From Pocillopora verrucosa (lineage: Eukaryota > Cnidaria > Anthozoa > Scleractinia > Pocilloporidae): a DNA stretch of 64,000 nt. A program made the translations under genes and the position numbers. The DNA lies in contig NC_089319.1 in the NCBI RefSeq assembly GCF_036669915.1, positions 19,279,885 to 19,343,884 on the forward strand, written 5' to 3'. Below, piece after piece: positions 1-12,400 of the stretch; position 1 is the stretch's first letter; each line of letters starts with the position of its first letter. Below the pieces are notes generated by a model, which ran no database searches, was not told where the DNA came from, and saw only the letters and a list, made by a program, of their open reading frames with translations.

Positions 1-110
1 CTAAAGAAGCTCTTGATTGTTGAACAAATTCTCCTTGTCAGAACCTTAGGAAATGTATAGAGAGTAGTATGCAGAATACAAAAACTGATGTTAGGGAGTA
101 AAGGGTTAAG
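1..110. repeat. Fragment of 200-bp inverted-repeat element, family 2
   Basis: This is the right-hand half of the element found complete at 1533-1740, 5660-5862 and 7612-7821. It has the same TCTCCTTGTCAG core and ends with a GATGTTAGG...AAAGGGTTAA end. The window cuts it. It lies in the ABCA5 intron beyond the last visible exon. Confidence 0.6.
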
Positions 111-155
111 ATTTGCATCAGAATATCACAGATTGAGTAGCTTATATTTATTTAC

Positions 156-411
156 CTTTCCTCTTGTTGGTGGAATGTCTGCTGTGACCATGTTAAGGGA
201 GGTTGTCTTGCCAGCTCCATTTGGACCAAGAAGTCCGAAAACCTCTCCTTGCTCAACACCAAAGTACAGGTCTTTGACAACTGTTTTAGCCTTCTTTCCT
301 GAGCCAAATCTCTTCCATAGTCCCTAAGCAAATGCAAATAATACTAAAAGCTTTAACTATGTCAATAAAAGTAATACTATCAATAACTGAGTGCAAATCT
401 ATCAATTCTTG

Positions 412-442
<31 letters not shown>

Positions 443-3400
443 GTGCTTTGGTGGAAGAGTATAACAGGGTAATTTAGTATTATCAACTGAGTTGACAATG
501 TCAATTGGCCACCATAAATACTTTGAAACCTGACCTTTTGAGTGTTTGCCTTCTTCATTTGCTCTGACAAAGGGCTTATATGCTCAAAATGTCATATTTC
601 AAACTCTTTACAGTGGCCAATTTATGTTATCAATTCAGTTAATAATACTAAATTACTCTTATCAATTCTTAGCTGTGTAATATTGTTCAGATAAGGGGGA
701 GGCCTTGAAAAGAAGCTCTCAGCAATCTTAAATGACAGATCACACCTGACTGATTGTCTTGGAGTCTCACATTAAGCCAATAACATTAATGAAAGATTAC
801 AATCGTTAAATGCTCTAACGCTCAAGAACTGATTGTTGATTCTCCTCTCTTGCTGTAACATGTACATTTCCTCATAAATTAGTAATGAGAATTTGGTGTT
901 AGATCAAGATAACAAGTTCTACCTGATAAGTATGAGTATTCTCATTACCTGCTGGCTGGATAATTTATGGAGAAGTTACATCACTGTTATTCACCTCTGG
1001 GAGTTAAAGGGTAAAATTGCCGAATAGGCTGTAAAAATACCTCACCAGTCTAAAAATGCAGCTTTATGGTAAGCAGGATAACTCTGACTGGCTGATTTGC
1101 TATTACAGTCATACATAAAAGGATGAACTTTACAAAGTACACAACATTCCCTAAAAAAAACTTCCTCTTTCTCACCTTTACTATTGCAGAAAAGGTAGAA
1201 TCTTCTATGGAAACCATGTTTGAGACTTTTTCTTTTTCCCTCCTAACATCCTCATCAGTTTCATCCAATGATTGCTTACTTCCCTGTTGCATGAAGCTGA
1301 AACTTTGGTCTACGTGCACATTGTTCTTGTCAGTCATGCTAAAGAAGCAATAGGACTCTGACTAAAGCACTCCACAACAAACAAGAAAAGGAAAGGGAGG
1401 GGACAAGAGAGCATTAACTTGGCAAAGGTCAATAAAATGCATTCATAAAGGAACCTAGAGGTATCCAATAACTGGATTCTGAGTTTTGGTCCAAGCTGGA
1501 TTCTTTTGTTAAGGAGCATACCTCTTACTAATCCTTTAGCCCCTAAGAATGACTAGCATCTAATTTCTCCTCACTATGTTACCCCTGAATCAAACATGAA
1601 AGTCATGAGAATAGAGGAGACGATCACCAACTAAAGCAACTCTTGATTGCAAAAAAAAATTCTCCTTGTCAGCCTCTTTAGAAAAGTATGGAGGACAGTA
1701 TGGAGAATATGCATACTGATGTTAGGGTGTAAAGGGCTAAAATTACACACTTTTACTGCTATCTACTATCATAAATTAATTAGTACACTTCATTACCTTT
1801 TGGAACACTTGCAACTCACAACACCACCAGTTTTATGTTGGTCCAAGAGATAGATCAGCCCAGAAAACAGGATAGTATGACAAACAGGCTGAGAAATGAC
1901 AAAATAGAAGAGATATCAATGCAAGACATGATGATCAAAACTTCATGTCAGATGCATACAACTGAATTCCAATATTATGCCATCCCTCTTTGACTTGGCC
2001 CCTGTTTAGAGCTTTGAGTCCCTCCACACAAATACTCCAAATTGAAATTATCTCCCCCCCCCCATGCAGCTGACTGGAAATTGTTTTAATTGTAAGTAAA
2101 TTATTATCAAACATTTAGGCTGTAATTGAGGGCTTGTCTCATTTTCCATTTTGAAGGTTGTAGTTTTTTAAACCAAAGAAATGCATTCTGTAAATGCAGT
2201 ATATTCATTACAGCTGGGTGGGAATTTAGAAGAGAGACATTGAATCCCATTTTTATTTTCTATGATTTTCTAACAATCCCCATAACCCCCCCCCCTACTT
2301 CTACACAAAACAGCAACTGATCAGAATGCCCAGGAAACAAATATGCCCCCACCCTTCCCTCCTCAGTGCATCTTTTTAATATTAAACATAAACAGGAACC
2401 CCCCTAACATAAAAACACAATACTGTAGCAGTAATGCAGTTGAGCAATGGCCACAGCACAGTGCTTAAGTACACTGAAGCATATCTGGTAATTATGATAC
2501 TCAGAGTGTAGGAATAACATGGTTCAGTGGTGAACCACTAAAGTGAACACGTACAGCAATCAATGCAGCCGGGATACCATTGTATTTGGTCCACTTAAAG
2601 TAGTTGCTTGCAGTGACTTCTACATCAACAGATTGACCACCAGCTCTAAATGCTGCTAAAATTGACTCAAACCTGTACACCTGAAAAACATAGTGATTAA
2701 AAGAGAAATGTAAAGGACATATTTTACCAAGTGAGTCTTCATTTCAAAGGTAGAATAACAGAGAGAATGATGAGTCTGCATGTGAGCCAAGCAGCTCATG
2801 CAGCCCAAGCTTATCTGGGTTTCCTTATAATGAAGCTACTAGGAGTATTACTACTCCCCTCTGGATGAGAGGCCAGTCCATCACAAGGTTACCCCCCACC
2901 ACCAGCATCTCATTAGCCCTTCCCTGACAATTTGCCGATACCCATTTATACTTCTGGGTGGAGAGAGATACTATGAAACACAAACACAACACAATGACCC
3001 ATTCAGGTCTCAAACCTAGACCTGTTGAGCAGGAGTCCAGTGCACTGACCAAAGGCCTCTACATCATTCATTGAGGGAATACAGGAAAAGCAAACATCAT
3101 ACCCAAATTTCATCAAGCTTACTAGAGATCAGATAAAATTGTGGCTGAAAATCTCTTTGTACATTTGTGAAAGATTTGTATTTATACTCACACTATCAAT
3201 GTAATACAAAGCCCCAAATACTGGATATGGAGGCAACAGGAATACAAACACGTAATGAAGAACAATAGCAGTATCTCGGCTTGCTGTCATATCCACAAGT
3301 GATACAGTCAAGAATGGAATTATTGCAGTCTAGAGAGAAAAAATAAATAAATAAAAAGAAACATTACTATGGAACAACAACGAGAAAAAAAAAGCCACCA

Positions 3401-6400
3401 CCAAATTCAGAGGAGCAGCCACACTCAGTGGATAGAGTGCCTCTAAATATGGTGTGCACTTTCTTATGTGTCACACCTGTGTTCTTATATGACAAAACTT
3501 TTTGGTATTTCATACTAAAAACTGCAACAATTTCAGACATGCATGAAAACAATGAAGCCTCCCTAGACTTCTTTTGCTACTGCTTTCATTAAGTGTATGT
3601 AATAAGAATAATAATATTTAGTAGTAATGAAGGATTTCTATATATAGCCACATTTTGCAGGGTACTTTGGCCAAACTGCATTGATCAGTTGGTTTACAAT
3701 GTGTGAAGAAAATTTTTGCAGAAACCCCTGATTTCAGAATCAAAGCCAGACCACAACATTAGGAGGTGGGAGGTATGTAACCTACTCGGTAACCTGGGGC
3801 TGGAACATGGCAGTTGGGCATTCTACAACCTGAGCTAACAAAACAGCAAATGAGGGAGTACATACCCTATTGCCAAAATAAGCTTGTGTAGATAAACTGA
3901 ACACATGATTTGTTCCATTGTGCCACCTTGCAAAGCCACCTTTATTAGCCCCGATGAAACAGTCATGATAGTTGATGATAGTTTAAAATAAACTATTGTG
4001 CATTTTTGAACATACACTATTATGCACTATCATCAGCTATCATTAACTTCCATTTAGTTTGGACATGTTCAAATTCGACATGATAGTTGCTGATAGTTTT
4101 AGCTGTTTGAACCTGCTGATGATAGTAAATAATAGTTTTTTGGTTGACAGTTTTGCCAAAAGCCAGTTCAAACCAAAATGGTAAATGGTAAAATGACTGA
4201 AGTAGCCATCAAAATTTTGTGTCTCGTAACTCATTCTATTCATCACCTGGTAGGCTTTATAAGTATCTTCAACTTACTACCTCTGGACCAAATTTCAAAT
4301 GCCACCAAAATTGCTGACCTGATTGCTATTAATCTTGTTTGCAATCTCATTGCATGATTTTGTCAACCACTATCAACTATAATGCACCATTTGGAATGCA
4401 AACATGACAGTCAATGATAGTGAAAAAAAGTTGAAACCATGATCGACCATGATCGACTATTGTAGCCATTTTTGAATGGGGCTTAACAATAAACAACCAT
4501 TGATTATCATCATACTTACAAAGGTGAACACATTTGGCAAAACTTGCTGGGAGACATCCCATGCATTGAACATAAATGACATGAGATACGAGAACAGTAT
4601 CCCAGCAGGTATGTACAGGAGGGCTGCAATCACTAAGCAGCCCATAGCAGGGGGAGGAGACAGTGAAGGCAGCTGAAAGGCTGGTATAAGTATCAACATC
4701 AGTATCACTGGAATTAAAACTACAATGCCATCAGAGATAAGAAGCTCCAGCCAATACACAAAGGATGATACTCCAGACACCCTCAGTAAATGGCGCATCT
4801 TCATCTGCAAGACAGAAATAACATTTATTTATAAACACTGTAGGTGTCATAATTAAAAGGTGACAATAGGCCTATTATTGAATTGAAATCTTTTCAAACT
4901 CTCTGTGTTGTTAAATTTTCTTTTTTCCTCAAATTTGTTTAACCTTTAGTGTATTAACTATTAACTACACCACAGATGATTACCAGAATTTACCACAGAA
5001 AGCAAATAAAAGCAACTTGGAATGACATTGGTTTTGCAGTTTACTATTTTCTATGACCAGTCAAGAATATTGTTGTTGCCTTTTGAGAAAATCAAAAAAA
5101 TAACTTGTAATACTAACTTTCCAACTGTTTGCTCAATTTTCCTATGATTCACACTGGTGTTGAAGGATTTACTTTAAAATCTAATGAATCCTTGTGATAT
5201 CTATCCTTTTTCTGATTGGCTGATGAAATAACCTCAGTTTTGTGTGGCAACAATCATCCAAAAACAGTTTTATCACGAAGACCAAAACAAACACAGAAAC
5301 ATTTTAGTTATCCATTCCTTCGATCTCACCTGCCGTTCTGCTACAACCAAAATTCCAAAGCTACCTGGAATAATAGCGAGAGCCATCCCAATGAGAAGGA
5401 TTGACACAAATGCTGTGTTGTCATAAGTCCACTGAGGTTCTAGGTCAGGGAAGGCAAGAATGGTTGACTCCAGTGGATAAGGCGTTTTGTTTTGACTTTT
5501 TAGAGCATTCATGTGCAGGAGAGATCCCAAAATGTTGATGCCAACAGGTACACTATGTACAGCTGTGTCGTTGTAACGCATCTCAAAGCTTGATGAAATA
5601 TCCTGAAAGGCAGTGCTAGGCAATGTGAGTGACACACTGACGAAAACTTTCTTGATGACCCTTTAACCTCAAAGAATGACTGGCTTCTAATTTCTCTCTA
5701 CAATATTGCCCTTGAATCAAATGCAAAGGTCATGGGACTAAAGGAAATAATCACCAATTTAAGAAGTTTCTCATTGTCAAACAAAACCTCATTGTCAGTA
5801 TCATAGCAAATTTAAAGAGAAAAGTAGGAGAGTATGAATATCAATCTAGGGTGAAAAGGTTAAGTAATAGGAATTAATGCATACTAATTAGGTTCTTTTT
5901 ATTCAGATATAAATTCCAGAGCCTTAATTTTTCTAATGAATGGGCCATTTCCGAGATGCCCCAAACCTCTGTTTCAAAATGAGGCACAGTGTATGATGTA
6001 GGAATCAATTTACATTCTCATGCAGATAAAATTAAATTTTACAAATGAATAGTGCCCTTGGAACTTGGATATGGCCTACTATTTTGAAAATGTGGGTCAA
6101 ATGCTCTCACCGAAATGCAATTAATTTACTTACGCTGGATGGTGACAAATTGTCTGCAGGAAACTTGAGAATGTTAAATCCCAAATTGTACAGATCATGT
6201 GATGACTTGCTCAATATGCTACTTATAGAAGACACCAACATGGTGCCAACATTATAATCACTCAGGTACTTCATAACATGATCCATAGTTTCTTTGGTTG
6301 AGTTCTGGAGAAGAGCAAAGGAGGCGTAACTCTCTTTACTTCCAGGTTTCAGATACATCTCAGGTGTCAGTTTGAGAGGCTCCAAACCAGTTGCTGATTG

Positions 6401-9400
6401 GCTGTCATTCTTGGCTCCACGCAAAATTAAAAGACCAGATATCATGAGAATTGGTGGAATAATAATTTGGAAAAATATCTTGGCTGGTGTACGGATTGAC
6501 ATTAACCAGCGAATCTGGAAAGAAACAGAAAAGTAAAGCTCTTTAAGTTCAGCCATAGTATAAATGCAAATCCAGAAAAAAGAAAATCTGCTCTAGTTTG
6601 TGTTGACAAGTAACATACCCACAGTAATCCTAAGACTTGTTGTTTTGCCTTCCAGACTAATTTCTGTGAATCAGCCATCAGTTCTGTATTATTCAGTTCC
6701 ACTCCTGTGTTATGTAGAGCATTGAAGGATCCAGAAATCCTACTGCCTCCATCTTCAATGTTGACCGCATCTGAAGGCGCCAACAGATTTGCTCTACTTT
6801 GATCGAACTTTCATAAAAAGACAGAATAGAAAGGACATTAAAATGGGTTACTCTAAGGTAAAGGAAGGCAATTTTCAGTCACAGTAGCGCAAAAAGGTCA
6901 AACATTCAGTGAAATTCAGTTTTTAAAGCACATTACCATGGGGAAGACATAAAAGGATAAAGACTCTGGAAAGCTAGTCAACCATTCAAGCATGCCCTGC
7001 CCCACTGTTACAGTATTAGTTTCCAATTTTAAATGCAAGGATTTCTTACTGTTTCTTGTGTATCATCTGTTGATTTTTCACTCTCTTCAGAGGTGTCTTC
7101 TAATTGAAGAAATACTTCTTCTAGAGTTGTCATGGAAACACCATAACTTGTCACACCTAACAAAGGGGCAGCACAGCCTTCCGAACTGTCATTGTTGTCC
7201 TCAAGTGCCTTGAGTAGATCTGGAATGCATGTGAAAATTGAGTAATAACATATCAATAGGAAAAGGTGTCATCAGGGAAACATCTTTCATATGCAGACAC
7301 CCCTTAGGGTGTTCATGACAAGTTTACACCACTTGAGTATTACAGCCAATAACATCACAGCTAAACCAACCAATCAGTCTACACAGACCGCACCTAAAAC
7401 ACTCTACTGAAACACTTTTTTACTTGATTCTGATGATGACTTCTGCTAAGGTTGTCAAAATGTTATTCACCAATATATCCACAACAATTCTTGTCTAAGC
7501 TACCTTCACTCAGATGCCCAGATTATGCAATCAGACAGACAGGTTTCTAATAACAATTACTGGCAGTGATAAATTTTGATGTCGATAATTGCCTAATAGA
7601 AGTGTCTGTAAACCCTTTCACCGCAAAGAGTGACTAGCATCTAATTTCTCCTTGTAATATCAACACCAAAAACACATGAAAGTTTTGAGAACAAAGGAAA
7701 TGATCATAAACTAAAGAAGGTCTTGACTGTTAAACAAATACTCCTTATAAGCACCTTAGAAAAAGTATGGAAAACAGTGTGGAGAATATGCATATTGATG
7801 TTAGGGTGTAAAAGGCTAAAACAATGGGTTCATCTCAGGGTAAATATGGGAAGAAATTAATTCACAGCCGAGTTAGGCTTAGTCATTATTTTTATATTAC
7901 AAGAAAAATACCACCAATTGAAAGTAACTTGAAATCGGCCATTTGTAACAGGCAGTAATTCATTAATTTTACCTGGAAAACATGATACTTGTTCCATAGG
8001 AAGAGCAAATGACATTTCTTTGCCATGGTGACGGATAGCTTCTGCACCTTCTACTTTGCTTTGAACAAGCTCAATTAATGGCTGAGTATTACAATTCTCA
8101 GCTAGAGCCATACTGAAGGGAAAAAATATTGTTACTCAAAGAAAGAGAGTGCTCTGCACTTGTCATAAAAATTAAAACCAGTGAGTAAAAGTAATCACAA
8201 CAGCCAATTGGAAAAATATATCAGGAGTCAAAGAGAACTCAAAACAAAAACTTGCAAACCACTTTAAGTGCAGGAAAATATGAAAGACCAAGTCCAACTT
8301 GACTCAACCCTTTAACTCCCAATATCAATACAATTCAAGCAAACAAGTGATGAGAATAAAGAAAAATATCCCCAATAATAAGGGAAGGATTTACCAAATT
8401 TTCCAAAACAAACATTGCCGACAGTAAGGAGAATTAGTACTAAAAATGAGATCTTGGGAGGAAAAGGGTTAAGAAACTCCAGACCGAAAGAAACTATATG
8501 GTAACATTTAACCTTCTGGTCAATACTTACTTCAAATGATATCCGATTCCAAAGCGATTCTTGAGAAAAAGCGAGCTTCCTGCACAGCGCAGTTTTCCTT
8601 TAGATAAAATAGCCTTGTAATCTGGGAGTATAGAAACACATAATCATTTATTCAGCATTTGAATAATTATTCGATCCTGATATAATAATTCCTGCTGAAT
8701 TTTTTTCCCCATATTTTAAACAATTTTTGATCAGAGAACCATATGGAAAAGAGGGAGGGCTTTATGAAAGAGTGTTCTGCGAAAAAAATGACAAATTAAG
8801 AGCCAGTCAAAGCAGAGATACAAACCACAAGGAACAGTTACTTGTTACAGTCAGATATCAGTTAATAATTAAATAATTTATTTACCAGCTAAAATGTCAG
8901 CCTCATCCATAAAATGTGTTGTAAGGAGAACCACTCGGTTCTTACACTTCTCTTTCAACAAGGACCACATGAGTCGTCTTGAATATGGATCCATTCCACT
9001 TGTGGGTTCATCTAAGATGACCACCTTTCAATTGTGTACACAATAAATATCAAATATGATATTTGAGTTGACAAACTTGATTACACAAGTACACTTGAGT
9101 CCTGGTCAAGAATTCTGATTCCAAGCCTGGACCCACAAGGGTCACCGAGTTGAAGCCTATTGGATATGACACTATTGGTAACTCTAAAATCGCCTTTCTC
9201 TATGTGGGGGTTAAACACTGTCCCACAGTCACTTGGCAGAATACTTAAAAGGAAGGATTCTCTGTTCTGAGGCCCGTTTCTCAAAAGTCCCTGTAACTAA
9301 ACGGGGCCAGAAGCCATACTTGAAATCAAAATTTTAAGGTTAGAGAAGCAGGTTCTGGCATCCCAACCAGTCCAGTTTGTTTCTTTGGCTGATAGTTTTA

Positions 9401-12400
9401 TTGTATAACTTTAAAAACTTTTGAAACCCCCATCTTAAAGAAAACCAGAACAGCTTTTAATTACCTATGAGAAATGGGCCCCTGGACTAACATCCTGCCT
9501 GATAGAAAGGCAATATTTCATGGATCAAAGGGTTGACCTTTAATTCACTCCAAGGAGAGATGGAAACAAAATTTCTTGAAACCACATCACTACATTTCCG
9601 AGCAGAAGGGTGATGAGAAGACAGAAAAATATCAGCTACTGTAGGCATATGGTTTGATTTAACACTAAAAACACAGGACTAGAATGATCAGGAATATAAG
9701 GCAGACTGTAAAGAGAATTGAAATTTTGATATTTGTCTTCTAGAAAGGTCAACAGGGGTTGGGTTATAGAAATGACATTGGGTTTCTCATAACACTTACA
9801 AGTTAACAAATACGTACAGGTATGTACCTTTGGATCTCCAATGAGTGCTATGCCAACACTTAATTTCCTCTTCTGGCCTCCACTCAAATCTTTTGACAAA
9901 GTGTCCCTTTGGTCTGCCAAGTCAATTTCCTTCAACAATGAACTCACCTTGAAAAAAGTGCAAGTTACTTGATATCATTTCCCTGCATTGCACTCTGCAT
10001 CTTTAAAATTCATCACTTCACATGATTTGCAGGTACACAGATTGAAAGAAATCGTGGCTTTTCATCTACAGCCAGAGGTGATTCAAATAAGGCAAATCAT
10101 CATTTTCTCATGAAAAATTAGGGAGTCCTATCATTTCTCTCTTTATCCTTTTCAAAGGAAGCAATTTAATTTCTCTGTAGAATAGATGAACCACTATTTT
10201 GGCAGTATCATGAAGAATAACATGTGTAAGGGTATCTGAAAAGCGTCATTACTCCAAAACTGGCCTGTGGCAGTTGCAGGTTCCATTCTAAAGAAAAGGC
10301 CTGAGGTAACATCATAGATCATGTATTGACTTGTCACTAATTTATACAAGTGGCAAAGATTTTCACATGCAACAGAGATTTGTTATATGCAAGTAGCAAC
10401 TTTACCATGTCACCTCTCTGCTCCACTGGCACTTCTTTCAGGCCAGAGTAGAACTCTAAATGTTCTTTCACTGTCACAAAGTCAAAGAGTACATTCTGCT
10501 GCTGACATACACCTTGCATAAAACAAAAGCAAACAAGATGAAAATTAGTTATATCTAAAGGATCATCAAACACGACACTGATAAGACATGGTCAAAACCA
10601 AGATTACTGACAAAGAAAAATGTAGTAAATTTCACACTAGGTAGGGTGATTGCATTGATGTCGGTATCTAAGAACCTCTTCATCTACCCTTCCCCTAATT
10701 CCACATTAACCCTTAGTTGTTATCATGTAGTTCATTGATGTTTGGTTAGGGGAGGGGTAGGTGGGCAGTTGGTCAGATATTGATACTGATCTGGGTTATC
10801 AATGAGAACTGGTTGTCAGAGAGGGAAAAATACACATAATTTGCATTCTCACCAATGCCTTTTCTTATTTCCTGCATCTGATTGGGGTCCGTGATGTCCT
10901 TTCCGTAGACAGTGGCATAACCCTCAGTAGCAGGAACCATTCCTGTCATCATGGCTATCAGAGTTGTTTTACCTGCTCCATTGTGACCCAACAGCGCAGT
11001 CACATGACCTTCATATATATCCATGCTGACCCCTTTAGGTGAGACACAAAAGTTTTCATTAAGGAGTCTCAACCTGAGGAGTTAATCTTCAAAGATAGAA
11101 GAAAGTTCTGTCTGTTCTATTTAAAAGGGAGAACTGCATTTGTTAGAAGTTTACATGCTTTCAAAACTGACTGACTATAACTGAGTGAACAGCTGACTGG
11201 CTGACCAAAAAGTGACTGACCTAATGCTTGTCTATTTATGGTCTATTTATGTATTTATATGACTGACATTTGGCACATCTCATGTTCACTTGCCTTACTG
11301 ACAGATGGACTGACTGACTGACTGTGTTAAATAACAATCTGATTCTTGAATGATCGACTGATAACTGTCTATCTACATGACTACTTCCTATATCCTCCTT
11401 AGCTGACTGACCATCTCATGACTGACTGACTGATGGATCGACTGACTGACTAACTGACTGACTGACTTACTGACTGGTGACTGACTGACTGGCTGACTGG
11501 TGACTGACTAACTGACTGACTGATGACTGACTGGTGATTGGCTGGTTATTAACTAACTGACTGACTGGTGACTGACTGGTGATTGGCTGGTTATTAACTA
11601 ACTGACTGACTGGTGACTGGTGACTTACTGACTGCTGACTGACTGACTGACTGCTGACTGACTGGTAACTGACTGACTGATGCCTCACTGACTGACTGAC
11701 TGACTCACTGACTGACAGACTGACAACTCACTGACTAACTGACTGATGATTAGTTTAAGAGCTCTTACCATCAACTGCAACAACCTCTTCTTTCCCATGG
11801 TAAACTTTCCTCAATTTGTGAATGCTGGAAGAAAAATACAGAAACAATACAGTCACAAAGTAAAATTCATTTGGCACATAAACACAAGTGACAGTTTTTC
11901 TCTATCTCATTCAAGCACTGTTACAATAATTACACTTGTTTGTAATACCTTATAACCTCACTCCCCTGTAAGTCTGCTGGCATGGCCTCAATATCTTCAG
12001 ATGCCTCCTCCACTCTTGCAGAAAGCTGTCTGGAAGGTGCTTTCTGTTGCTCCTTCTTGCTACAGATACTTTTCCAAAAGGATGGTGTAAAAATGAAGTA
12101 GGGGGGCCTATGCTGACCATACTCACCAGGAATCACTGCATCAAAGTACAGAGCCAACAAAAGATACAAAACAGTGTCCACCAGCAGCATCAGAGTGGGA
12201 TACATGGATGGAAAACTCCCTTTGGTGGACCAGTTGTCGAAGTTCAGACCTTCCCCTTCAACAGCCTAAAATTTCAATATGGAACAATTTTTCAAGGAAC
12301 TGTGGACAAACCAATATCTTCATTCATCTATACTTACTTCTTCAATTTGAGACAAGTGAATGTCTATTCTACATATGAGTTTTAACAGCCTAATAGTTCT

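Noticed and set aside
11467..11688. Open frame with repeating QSVS residues
   Set aside because: It is the translation of the GACT satellite inside an intron.
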